Source: Thaumarchaeota archaeon casp-thauma4
Lineage (GTDB): Archaea > Thermoproteota > Nitrososphaeria > Nitrososphaerales > Nitrosopumilaceae
DNA: 35,584 bases
Assembly: GCA_001510295.1 (NCBI GenBank)
Contig: LFEZ01000002.1
Span: 1 to 35,584, forward strand
Direction of reading: 5' to 3'
The position numbers and the translations under genes are program-made. Within the stretch, counting starts at the first letter, position 1. The number at the start of each line of letters is the position of its first letter. This document shows positions 24,769 to 31,845 of this stretch, piece after piece. The notes beneath the pieces were generated by a model. That model was not told where the DNA came from, searched no databases, and was given only the letters and a program-made list of their open reading frames with translations.

Positions 24769-25461
24769 ATGATTATTCGTGATCAATTTGATCCTGATTT
24801 GAGAAAAAGAATCAAAAAAAGAAAATATATTGCCATCATGCCAGTTGGCTCAATTGAACAACATGGGCCACACCTACCAATTTCAACAGATTCAGATATT
24901 GTGACAGAAATTGCAACAAAATTATCAGAGAGAATTAATGGAGTTTTACTACCTACAATCAATTATGGAATTTCAGATGAACATTTTCCATTCTTTAATC
25001 TGAGCATAAAAAAATACACATTATCAAGAATTTTAGAAGATGTTTGTGAATCACTAATCAAAAATGGAATTTCTAGAATTCTAATCATTAATGGCCATTA
25101 TGGAAATTTGGATTCTTTGAAAATCTTTGAGAGAAAACAGAAAAAGAATCAAAAAATCAAGGTTTTTTCATATTGGAAATATATGGATAGAGAGTTTGAC
25201 CATGCAGGAAATGTAGAGACTTCAATCATGTTAGCAATTTCAAAGAAGGTCAATATGAGAAAGGCAAAAAAAGGTTTTCAAACAGATGGAATGTCAAAAA
25301 AAGAAATTTCAAAAATTAATAAATTGGCACAAAAATCATTTCCAAAAGTTACAGGAAATGGTGTTTGGGGCGATCCAACCAACTCATCAGCAACGTTAGG
25401 AAGGAAAATCATTAAGGAAGTAGTAAATAATCTTGTAAAAGAGTCAAACTTGACTTACTGA
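24769..25461 (+). CDS. Creatininase-family amidohydrolase (possible ArfB-type deformylase)
   Basis: A 230-residue metal-dependent amidohydrolase. Metal-binding motifs are MPVGSIEQHGPHLPISTDSD (Glu, His and Asp ligands), INGHYGN and HAGNVETS. In archaea a member of this family, ArfB, removes formate from the formamidopyrimidine intermediate of riboflavin and F420 biosynthesis. Thaumarchaea are known to encode F420 biosynthesis, so ArfB is a reasonable guess. Creatininase and MftE-like peptidase are alternatives, with no mycofactocin neighbours here. The start is the ATG at 24769; a TTG directly before it would add one residue. Pairing with PurU puts two putative formate-releasing enzymes side by side. 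Confidence 0.82.
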   Translation: MIIRDQFDPDLRKRIKKRKYIAIMPVGSIEQHGPHLPISTDSDIVTEIATKLSERINGVLLPTINYGISDEHFPFFNLSIKKYTLSRILEDVCESLIKNGISRILIINGHYGNLDSLKIFERKQKKNQKIKVFSYWKYMDREFDHAGNVETSIMLAISKKVNMRKAKKGFQTDGMSKKEISKINKLAQKSFPKVTGNGVWGDPTNSSATLGRKIIKEVVNNLVKESNLTY

Positions 25462-25489
25462 AACAAAACCAAAAATTCACCAGTGAACG

Positions 25490-25498
25490 TTTAATATA
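25490..25498 (+). promoter_or_regulatory. TATA box for the SmAP-L37e unit
   Basis: TTTAATATA lies ~37 nt before the ATG at 25531, which predicts a short leader of about ten bases. Confidence 0.5.
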
Positions 25499-25530
25499 CT
25501 CCTCACTATGGAAAGCAATAAGTGAAATAA

Positions 25531-25770
25531 ATGTCCGTAGATATGGCTGTAAAAGTACTCGATGAAAGTATCAACAAGAACGTACTGATAAAGCTAAAAG
25601 GTGGAAAAACCATCACAGGTTTACTTCAAGGATTTGATCAACACATGAACCTGCTACTAGACCAATCAGAAGAAATCTCTTCTGAAGGTAAATCAAAAAG
25701 TCTCGGATCCATTGTAGTTCGGGGAGATAATGTTGTTATGATATCTCCTCCAGCTTCTCCAACAGATTAG
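25531..25770 (+). CDS. Sm-like archaeal protein (LSm/SmAP)
   Basis: A 79-residue Sm-fold protein. The Sm1 motif spans roughly residues 16-47 ([21 protein letters not shown], then [11 protein letters not shown]) and the Sm2 motif is [14 protein letters not shown]. Archaeal SmAPs form heptameric rings that bind U-rich RNA. The gene directly precedes rpl37e with a 10 bp gap, a pairing conserved across archaea, which suggests a link to ribosomal or RNA metabolism. The start ATG gives a normal-length N-terminus. Confidence 0.95.
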   Translation: MSVDMAVKVLDESINKNVLIKLKGGKTITGLLQGFDQHMNLLLDQSEEISSEGKSKSLGSIVVRGDNVVMISPPASPTD

Positions 25771-25780
25771 GTGCTCTCTA

Positions 25781-25957
25781 ATGACTAGAGGTACACCATC
25801 AATGGGAAAGCACAACAAAACTCATACGCATATCAGATGTAGAAGATGTGGAAATAACTCATTTCATAGACGTCATGATAGATGTGCAAGTTGTGGACAT
25901 CCAGATGCAAAGAGAAGAAAATACAATTGGATTAAACGCAGCATACCTGCATTATAA
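25781..25957 (+). CDS. rpl37e: Ribosomal protein L37e
   Basis: A 58-residue basic large-subunit protein. It starts [20 protein letters not shown], and the zinc site is formed by C-x2-C (CRRCG) and C-x2-C (CASCG), with the tail [15 protein letters not shown]. The length and sequence fit archaeal L37e. It follows SmAP by 10 bp and is followed 2 bp later by the coiled-coil protein gene, so all are probably one transcript. Confidence 0.95.
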   Translation: MTRGTPSMGKHNKTHTHIRCRRCGNNSFHRRHDRCASCGHPDAKRRKYNWIKRSIPAL

Positions 25958-25959
25958 TC

Positions 25960-26745
25960 ATGTTGAAACAATTTTTCAAATCAAAAAATAAATTACAAAC
26001 TCCATCTATTGGTTCAAACTCACAAATCGTAAGTCAATTGCATGCATTAGAAATTGAAAAAGATATCCTAACAAAAACAATTGTCAGATTATATCAAAAT
26101 GAAACAGATTTAACAGAAATTCAAAAAGATAGACTATTACTAAAATATCAGCATCAATTAGGTGTTGTAATAACTAGAATTGAAAAACTGGAAAATGCAA
26201 GTAAACATCCAGATTTGGGACCATTAGGCGATGGTTTGATTGCATTAATGGATCAAAAATTATCACAACTTGATCAAAGATTATACGAATTAACATCTAA
26301 GATACAAGTTGCACAAACAGAAAATGATGTTCATACCAAGAAAAATAATAAAAAAGTGAACGAAATAGAAATAAAATCAAAAGCAATCTTTGAAAAACCA
26401 ATTGAAGAATATGTTAACAAAAGTTCAGAAAAATTTGAAATTACAACTTTAACATTATTACAAAAATTAGATCCGGTAAAACAATCAAAATATAATGAAA
26501 TGTTATCACAACTAAGTAGCGGTGTTATAACACCACCAATGAAGCTAAAAATTTTGGAAGAACAAAAAACAGAGACGGTTGGAACTAGAGAACAAAACAT
26601 AATGTCGATAATTGAAAATAAACCAGAACTAATTGTAGAATTACCAGAAGAAGACTTAGATGATGATGATGATGATGATCTTAATAAAATTAAAACAAAG
26701 ATCATGGCAACTATGTCAAAGATCGAACAAGCTGAGGTTGATTAA
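25960..26745 (+). CDS. Coiled-coil protein of unknown function with a poly-Asp stretch
   Basis: A 261-residue soluble, helix-rich protein I do not recognise. Residues ~25-125 show heptad-like leucine/isoleucine spacing (LHALEIEKDILTKTIVRLY; QKLSQLDQRLYELTSKI), indicating coiled coil. A lysine-rich middle and a helical segment follow. Near the C-terminus an acidic run EEDL plus seven Asp precedes a last helix (KIKTKIMATMSKIEQAE). It has no cysteine or obvious catalytic motif. It is tightly packed between rpl37e (2 bp gap) and rpiA (one shared base, TAATG), so it belongs to a housekeeping operon. That suggests a core but uncharacterised role, possibly structural. Confidence 0.75.
   Translation: MLKQFFKSKNKLQTPSIGSNSQIVSQLHALEIEKDILTKTIVRLYQNETDLTEIQKDRLLLKYQHQLGVVITRIEKLENASKHPDLGPLGDGLIALMDQKLSQLDQRLYELTSKIQVAQTENDVHTKKNNKKVNEIEIKSKAIFEKPIEEYVNKSSEKFEITTLTLLQKLDPVKQSKYNEMLSQLSSGVITPPMKLKILEEQKTETVGTREQNIMSIIENKPELIVELPEEDLDDDDDDDLNKIKTKIMATMSKIEQAEVD
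26659..26679 (+). repeat. (GAT)7 trinucleotide repeat inside the coiled-coil gene
   Basis: Seven consecutive GAT codons encode the seven-Asp stretch. Using only one of the two Asp codons makes a slippage-prone microsatellite whose length could vary between strains without breaking the frame. Confidence 0.85.
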
Positions 26746-27422
26746 TGACATTTGATGATGCCATCAAGGCATTATCGTTAGATGCTTTAAAAAATGTAAA
26801 AGATGGATATGTGTTAGGTTTAGGAAGTGGACGTGCAGCAACTGCATTAGTTAAATCATTATCAAATTATATCAAAACAAAAAAGATTTCGGTTAAATGT
26901 GTACCAACATCAATACAAATAAAATTAATTGCAGAAAAAGGGGGTTTACAGTTAATCGAACCAGATCAAATTGATAAGATTGATTTGGTATTTGATGGTG
27001 CAGATCAAATTGATAAAAATAAATTTTTGATAAAAGGTGGCGGTGGTGCACTGTTGAAAGAAAACATACTGATTAGTGCTGCAAAAAAAGTTATCATCAT
27101 GGCAGATAGCTCAAAATTTGTCAAAGACTTTAACAGAACAGTTCCAGTTGAAGTTCAACCTTTAGCAAGACAAATTGTTTGGAAAAAAATTGAGACGTTA
27201 GGTGGCAAACCTGAATTAAGAATTCTGGATAGAGGATATCCATTTGTTACTGAAAATGCAAACATTATACTAGATTGTGATTTTGGAGTAATCAAGAACC
27301 CAAAAATATTGCAACAAAAATTAATCAACGTCCCAGGAGTAATAGAAGTCGGTATTTTTACAAGGAAGCCAGACATAATTTACAAAGCAAAATCTAACGG
27401 TAAATTTGAAATTTTAACTTAA
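26745..27422 (+). CDS. rpiA: Ribose-5-phosphate isomerase A
   Basis: A 225-residue isomerase interconverting ribose-5-P and ribulose-5-P. Conserved segments: GLGSGRAATALV (25-36), the PTSIQIKLIAE region, DGADQID (84-90) and KGGGGALLKEN (97-107), which carry the phosphate-binding and catalytic residues. It completes, with the epimerase, transketolase and transaldolase at 2.9-6.2 kb, a non-oxidative pentose-phosphate pathway. It is the last gene of the SmAP-L37e-coiled-coil unit, with its ATG sharing a base with the previous stop. Its end overlaps the convergent amidohydrolase gene by 9 bp. Confidence 0.97.
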   Translation: MTFDDAIKALSLDALKNVKDGYVLGLGSGRAATALVKSLSNYIKTKKISVKCVPTSIQIKLIAEKGGLQLIEPDQIDKIDLVFDGADQIDKNKFLIKGGGGALLKENILISAAKKVIIMADSSKFVKDFNRTVPVEVQPLARQIVWKKIETLGGKPELRILDRGYPFVTENANIILDCDFGVIKNPKILQQKLINVPGVIEVGIFTRKPDIIYKAKSNGKFEILT

Positions 27423-28802
27423 TACACGTGATACAAAATTACCGTATCCAGGTTTACCAATTACTTCAAAATCTTCGGCAACAACTGTACCTCTAACAAT
27501 TGTTTTGACTGGCCAACCTTTCAAATTCCATCCATCATATACAAGATAATCAGAAAATCCACCAAAAAGTTCAGGAGTGACTTTTACCTCTTTTTTTAGA
27601 TCAATCATTGTGATATCAGCATCATATCCTATTTCCAAATGCCCTTTTCCAGATAAACCAAAAATTTTGGAAGCGTTAGCACTTGTTAGATTAACTAATT
27701 GATTCAAATTAATTTTATTTTTGTTAATTCCTTCACTGAGTAAAATTGGTAATGATGTTCCTATACCAGGAAAACCTGCTAATGCACTCCAAACATCATC
27801 ACCTTCAAGTTTTAGCTTTAATTGATTAGCAACATGATCAGTTCCTATTGTATCAATTTCATTATTTTGTAAAGCAGTCCATACAGATTGTATATCATTT
27901 TTCGTTCTAATTGGAGGCATGACTTTTGCAAGATAACCTGTTTGAGTTTCATGAGATAATGTTAGGTAATGAGGACATGTTTCAACAAAAATTTTTGTTC
28001 CTTTTAGTTTCTCTTCTTTTATTTTATCCAATGCCAGTTTTGAACCAATATGTACAAAGTAAATTTTACAGTCATACTTTCGTCCATATTCACAAATTAT
28101 TTGAATTGACTTTGCTTCAAAATTTGGAGAGCGACTTTCAGACCACGCATTTAATCCATCATTATTTTTTTCTTTTTGTGTTTTCATTCCACATGCACAC
28201 TCTTGATAATCTTCAGCATGAACTAGGACAGGACAATTAAGGAATGCTGCATTTTTCACAATTTTTTCAACTAATTCATTTGTAACATTTACTTCAGCAG
28301 AAATTAATTTCTCTTCGCCTGGATTCATTTCCATGTATGCATGACCAATATCACCGCCAAGATTCATGTAGATTTTAAATGAGATAATTTTATTTTCAGT
28401 ACAATATTGCATTTCGTCAATTTGTGAATCATCAAAAATTGAGGCATGTAATGTATAATCAATATAATGTGAATTCTGACTTGCCAAAAGATGCTTTTTA
28501 AGAGATTTTTTGTATGAGCCCTTTAATCTGAACATTCTCATCATTGTTGTAACACCACCTATTGCAGCAGCGTGTGATTCACTTATTGCAGCTTGATCAA
28601 TTGGAGAATAAACACCATAGTGAACATGAGTATCAATTAAACCTGGAATGCTAACCAAGCCAGAACCATTAATTTTTTTATCACAATCAGGACTATCGTT
28701 AGTAATTAATTTGATTTTTCCATCTTCAACGACAAGATTCTTTTCAACCATACCATTTTGAGTCATTACATGAGAGTCAGTAATGAGTAAATCGTAAGTC
28801 AT
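27414..28802 (-). CDS. pyrC: Dihydroorotase-family cyclic amidohydrolase
   Basis: A 462-residue TIM-barrel metal hydrolase. The first metal motif is GLIDTHVHYG (His59, His61). A lysine likely to be carboxylated lies in ISFKIYMNLGG. Further ligands are in VHAED, FVHIGS and IGTDHV. Sequence and length fit the dihydroorotase/hydantoinase/allantoinase family. In an autotroph with no other visible candidate, dihydroorotase for pyrimidine synthesis is most likely, but allantoinase- or hydantoinase-like activity cannot be excluded. Other pyr genes are not nearby. It stands alone, tail-to-tail with rpiA, and is divergent from tRNA-Ala. Confidence 0.8.
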   Translation of the reverse strand: MTYDLLITDSHVMTQNGMVEKNLVVEDGKIKLITNDSPDCDKKINGSGLVSIPGLIDTHVHYGVYSPIDQAAISESHAAAIGGVTTMMRMFRLKGSYKKSLKKHLLASQNSHYIDYTLHASIFDDSQIDEMQYCTENKIISFKIYMNLGGDIGHAYMEMNPGEEKLISAEVNVTNELVEKIVKNAAFLNCPVLVHAEDYQECACGMKTQKEKNNDGLNAWSESRSPNFEAKSIQIICEYGRKYDCKIYFVHIGSKLALDKIKEEKLKGTKIFVETCPHYLTLSHETQTGYLAKVMPPIRTKNDIQSVWTALQNNEIDTIGTDHVANQLKLKLEGDDVWSALAGFPGIGTSLPILLSEGINKNKINLNQLVNLTSANASKIFGLSGKGHLEIGYDADITMIDLKKEVKVTPELFGGFSDYLVYDGWNLKGWPVKTIVRGTVVAEDFEVIGKPGYGNFVSRVLS

Positions 28803-28843
28803 TATGTTTGCCTAAATTTCATGCACAGTACTAGAGTAAAAAT

Positions 28844-28853
28844 GAATATACAT
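28844..28853 (+). promoter_or_regulatory. TATA box for tRNA-Ala
   Basis: GAATATACAT is centred about 27 nt before the tRNA 5' end. Confidence 0.5.
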
Positions 28854-28874
28854 AATAGAAAAATCCAATTACTA

Positions 28875-28946
28875 GGGCCGATGGCTTAGGGGTATAGCGC
28901 CACGTTCGCAACGTGGATGTCGAGGGTTCGATTCCCTCTCGGTCCA
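28875..28946 (+). tRNA. tRNA-Ala (anticodon CGC)
   Basis: The acceptor GGGCCGA pairs with TCGGTCC, including the G3-U70 wobble pair that defines alanine identity. The anticodon stem CCACG/CGTGG encloses the loop TTCGCAA, giving anticodon CGC. The T arm is GAGGG-TTCGATT-CCCTC and the discriminator is A. No intron. Confidence 0.96.
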
Positions 28947-28987
28947 CTTCACGAAAACATTATACAGTGAAAAATGATAATTTAATC

Positions 28988-29350
28988 ATGAAAGTATTCA
29001 ATGGAAAACAAGCAGCAAATGATTACATGTCCACACACACATTAGCATTTTCAACACCAGAACTTACTTTGATGAGATTTTCATTTTGGTTAGGAGACAT
29101 GGTTCGAGATCCTACAGCAAAAGAACAAAGTATTCCAAGACTATACACTTACGTTGAAGAAAAAGATTTTGCACCAGTAGAAATTATTGATGATGATGTC
29201 TATGTTCCATCAGGAGCTGTTTTACGTTCTGGAATGTATGGAAGTGCAAATTCTGCATCATCCGGTGAAGAACAATTTTGTTCAGACTGTGGTGTAAAAA
29301 ATTCACCATACGCAAAATTTTGTAGAGAATGCGGAGTTAATATAACTTAG
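28988..29350 (+). CDS. Zinc-ribbon protein A, unknown function
   Basis: A 120-residue protein. The first ~90 residues form an unrecognised domain (KVFNGKQAANDYM start, then a RFSFWLGDMVRDPT segment and an acidic EEKDFAPVEIIDDDVYVPSG stretch). The C-terminal ~25 residues are a zinc ribbon with two CxxC knuckles, FCSDCG and FCREC, separated by KNSPYAK. The ATG at 28988 is used because upstream in-frame codons run back into tRNA-Ala. It faces zinc-ribbon protein B tail to tail (2 bp gap). Zinc ribbons of this type bind nucleic acid or proteins; nothing here distinguishes these. Confidence 0.72.
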   Translation: MKVFNGKQAANDYMSTHTLAFSTPELTLMRFSFWLGDMVRDPTAKEQSIPRLYTYVEEKDFAPVEIIDDDVYVPSGAVLRSGMYGSANSASSGEEQFCSDCGVKNSPYAKFCRECGVNIT

Positions 29351-29352
29351 AA

Positions 29353-29886
29353 TTATTGTTTTGAACCACACTTTGTACAAAATTTAGCATTTGGTCTTAA
29401 TCCTCCTCCACATGAAGTACAATTTCTTCCACTTTGTCTTGGTGGAAGTAATGATGGATCAGGAGATGGAAGTGTTCCAAGTTCATTAAACCCACTAGGT
29501 GCAGTACCAATTAGAGAGGGTGGAGCACCAACAGGATTGTCAGGAGTACCAGATCTAGGATCAGCATTCATTCCATACATCATTCCAGGTTGTCCAATTC
29601 CAGGCATTAGTCCAGGAGACTGTGTTCCACCTACACGTGCACCTTTTGAAACTTTATCGAGTGTTTTTTTCAATTCCGTTAGTGAATTAACACCTAAAAA
29701 TAATAAAGCAGAATAAGCAGCAGTATAATCACCTAGTTTTTGAAAAAATTGTTTATCAGAAATTTTGCCAGCTTTGTACAAATTGTTTGAGTCTAGAAAA
29801 GATTCGTAATATCCTTGTGTTTCAGCAAACAATGTTTGTAACTTATCAAAAGTAAGATTGTATGTATCAATTGCACCTAGTGACAT
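29353..29886 (-). CDS. Zinc-ribbon protein B, unknown function
   Basis: A 177-residue protein in three parts. An N-terminal helical domain (~1-85, with DKLQTLFAETQGYYESFLD and a hydrophobic SALLFLGVNSLTELKKTLDKV helix) comes first. A flexible linker rich in Pro, Gly, Ser and Met follows (~90-152, GTQSPGLMPGIGQPGMMYG). A C-terminal zinc ribbon has CTSCG and CTKCG knuckles. There is no signal peptide; the helical domain looks soluble. The gene lies between zinc-ribbon protein A and a thioredoxin gene transcribed in the same direction 60 bp upstream. I do not recognise the family. Confidence 0.75.
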   Translation of the reverse strand: MSLGAIDTYNLTFDKLQTLFAETQGYYESFLDSNNLYKAGKISDKQFFQKLGDYTAAYSALLFLGVNSLTELKKTLDKVSKGARVGGTQSPGLMPGIGQPGMMYGMNADPRSGTPDNPVGAPPSLIGTAPSGFNELGTLPSPDPSLLPPRQSGRNCTSCGGGLRPNAKFCTKCGSKQ

Positions 29887-29946
29887 AATTGGATGAGAAG
29901 AATCTAATATTAATAGTTTAGAATAAAAAGAGAAAATTAGTAGAGC

Positions 29947-30279
29947 CTAAATTTTTTCGAGTGCTCTATCTATCATATTTTGGTATACTTGTTTAGATCC
30001 TGCGCCTACTTGTTGAGCTATGATTTTACCCTTGTTCAAAAGTAACAGTGTTGGAATACTAAACACATTATATTTTTGTGCTATTTCTTGTGCATTATCA
30101 ACATTAACTTTTACAAAGTTAACTTTACCATCATAATCTTCAGCAAGTTCCTCTACAACAGGACCTACCATTCTACACGGTCCACACCATTGTGCCCAAA
30201 AGTCTACAAAGACTGGCTTGTCAGAGCTAAGGACGTTAGTTTCCCATGATTTTGGATCATCTATTTCTGTTATTGCCAT
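29947..30279 (-). CDS. trxA: Thioredoxin
   Basis: A 110-residue classical thioredoxin, a general protein-disulfide reductant in the cytosol. The active site is WAQWCGPCR (Cys32, Cys35), the cis-proline loop is FSIPTLL, and the C-terminal helix is complete. The ATG at 30279 gives the standard N-terminus MAITEID. An upstream ATG at 30306 would add nine hydrophobic residues atypical of the family and too short for a signal peptide. It is divergent from the PRC/zinc-ribbon gene. With the N-extended thioredoxin at 18934 there are two in this window. Confidence 0.95.
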   Translation of the reverse strand: MAITEIDDPKSWETNVLSSDKPVFVDFWAQWCGPCRMVGPVVEELAEDYDGKVNFVKVNVDNAQEIAQKYNVFSIPTLLLLNKGKIIAQQVGAGSKQVYQNMIDRALEKI

Positions 30280-30360
30280 GATTATCAAAATTTCTAAAAA
30301 TTTCACATCTAAAAATGTATTTGTGGTTATAAGACCATGTTTCCAGATCCATAAAAAATT

Positions 30361-30370
30361 TTTAAAATAT
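30361..30370 (+). promoter_or_regulatory. TATA-like box for the PRC/zinc-ribbon gene
   Basis: TTTAAAATAT is centred about 24-26 nt before the ATG at 30389, supporting that start over the in-frame ATG at 30401. Confidence 0.45.
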
Positions 30371-30388
30371 ACTTAAATGACGTAGTTG

Positions 30389-31165
30389 ATGTATGAGGAT
30401 ATGAGTGCAGAACTTCGATTGAAAAAACTTAGAGGTTCAGGTGGATTTGTGATGGCACGAGTAACTGATGAACAGCAAAGTAAAGGTAATCTTGGAGGAC
30501 CAGATTTATTTTTAGCACCAATTGGAAGATTAGAATCAGAGTTAATTTCTAAACATAAGTGTAATACATGTGAAAAAGAATTTGAAGGTAGTCCAAAGAT
30601 TGAATTTGAAAATCCAAATGAAGAAGTTGCTGAGAATTTAATTTTAGTTGAGAGAGGAAAATATCTATGTAATGAATGTGGTTCAACAATTGCAGAATAT
30701 AGAGATTTTAGAAAACCAAACGAAGCAATGAATGCAGGATTAGCAAATCCAATAGCACAACGACAAGATATAGGTCTTTCAAGATTTGATATACCAGTTC
30801 AACAAGAGAGCGTACAACCTCAAGTCGTACCAGAACCTAGTCCGAATGATGGAATATTTAGATCAATTTTTGGTATGGATGTTTTTGATGAAAATGCAAA
30901 AAGAATTGGAAAGGCAAAACAAGTAGGCGTTGATTCAAATCAAGAATTAGTATTACTTATTTCAGATTCTGAGGGTAACGACATAAGTATCAGTTGGAGT
31001 AGAATTGGAACTGTAGGCGAGGTTATCTTTTTAGGTAAATCTGAAAAGACAGATGTAAAAATAGAACAAACAGTTGCAGTAGGAACTGGATTAAGATGTT
31101 CTAGATGTAATTTTGATAATAAGCCAGATTCTAAATTTTGTGAGAGTTGTGGAAATAAGTTATAG
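30389..31165 (+). CDS. Zinc-ribbon protein C with a PRC-barrel-like domain
   Basis: A 258-residue multi-domain protein. The N-terminal part has a zinc-binding module made of HKCNTCEKEF and YLCNECGS (about residues 55-60 and 90-95). A Gln/Pro-rich linker leads to a beta-rich region near 155-225 (FGMDVFDENAKRIGKAKQV, LVLLISDSEG, ISISWSRIGTVGEVIFL). This resembles the PRC-barrel fold found in RimM, photosynthetic reaction-centre H subunit and CdvA. A second zinc ribbon (CSRCNFDNKP, KFCESCG) ends the protein. PRC barrels typically mediate binding to ribosomes, RNA or membrane complexes. Function here is unknown. It sits 30 bp upstream of signal peptidase in the same direction and may share its transcript. 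Confidence 0.75.
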   Translation: MYEDMSAELRLKKLRGSGGFVMARVTDEQQSKGNLGGPDLFLAPIGRLESELISKHKCNTCEKEFEGSPKIEFENPNEEVAENLILVERGKYLCNECGSTIAEYRDFRKPNEAMNAGLANPIAQRQDIGLSRFDIPVQQESVQPQVVPEPSPNDGIFRSIFGMDVFDENAKRIGKAKQVGVDSNQELVLLISDSEGNDISISWSRIGTVGEVIFLGKSEKTDVKIEQTVAVGTGLRCSRCNFDNKPDSKFCESCGNKL

Positions 31166-31173
31166 ATAATCGA

Positions 31174-31187
31174 TAAGATTTATCTTA
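31174..31187. promoter_or_regulatory. Short inverted repeat before the signal peptidase start
   Basis: TAAGA-TTTA-TCTTA could form a 5 bp hairpin in RNA, or act as a near-palindromic DNA site, ending 9 bp before the GTG start. Weak evidence of control. Confidence 0.25.
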
Positions 31188-31195
31188 GTAATTTA

Positions 31196-31843
31196 GTGAG
31201 CAAACATAATTTGGGAAGTTCAACAAAAAACTTAATCAAAGATATAGTAATCATTGTTGTAGCAATTGCTATAATTTGGCTAGGATTACAAGCGATTTTT
31301 GGAATTTCAAATCCATTTTATGTGGTTTCAAGCGGAAGTATGATTCCCACATTGATGGTTTATGATGTCATAGTTGTTGAGGGTAATACTCCATTTGAAG
31401 ATGTGAAAAAAGGTGACATCATTGTATTTTATTCACCAAAATTATACGAGCAAGGAACAGAAAGAGTGATTGTTCACAGAGTTAGTTTAGAGATGGGCGA
31501 AGATCCAAAAATAGTAAGAACAAAAGGAGATGCTAATTCATCATCGATAGCAGGAACAGATTATCCAATAACAGAAAAGGAATATCTTGGAAAAGTAGAG
31601 TATGTAGTACCCCAAGTAGGGTACATAACACAAATTTTACAACCTCCAATCAATTACATAATAATTGCAGTCATAATTGGCGTCATGGTTGTAAAACATT
31701 TTGCAGGTAAAGAAAAGAAGAAAGTAGAGTTTCAGTATAGAAATGATGAATCAGAGAATAGTTTTAACGACAAAAGAGATTCAGAGTATGCTAAATCATC
31801 AGATAAAGATGAATCATTAAATGATGATAAAAAAGAACTTTAA
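31196..31843 (+). CDS. Signal peptidase I (archaeal S26B type)
   Basis: A 215-residue membrane protease that removes signal peptides from exported proteins. The N-terminal anchor spans residues ~15-37. The nucleophile Ser48 lies in VVSSGSMIPTL and the catalytic His94 in VIVHRV, the Ser/His arrangement of archaeal and eukaryotic Sec11 rather than the bacterial Ser/Lys. A GD-containing box (RTKGDANSSS) follows. A second membrane helix (~154-170) is followed by an unusual ~45-residue hydrophilic tail rich in Lys, Asp, Glu and Ser. The start is GTG; no suitable ATG precedes the anchor. It is tail-to-tail with the dehydratase gene, with a 2 bp gap. Confidence 0.93.
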   Translation: MSKHNLGSSTKNLIKDIVIIVVAIAIIWLGLQAIFGISNPFYVVSSGSMIPTLMVYDVIVVEGNTPFEDVKKGDIIVFYSPKLYEQGTERVIVHRVSLEMGEDPKIVRTKGDANSSSIAGTDYPITEKEYLGKVEYVVPQVGYITQILQPPINYIIIAVIIGVMVVKHFAGKEKKKVEFQYRNDESENSFNDKRDSEYAKSSDKDESLNDDKKEL

Positions 31844-31845
31844 AA

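Noticed and set aside
28913-28987. N-terminal extension of zinc-ribbon protein A back into the tRNA-Ala gene
   Set aside because: The first codons would be inside the tRNA anticodon arm and T arm. The ATG at 28988 is the sensible start.
31174-31187. The TAAGATTTATCTTA palindrome as the TATA box of signal peptidase
   Set aside because: It lies only ~15 nt before the GTG, too close for a TATA box given the 25-30 nt spacing of other genes; kept only as a weak inverted repeat.
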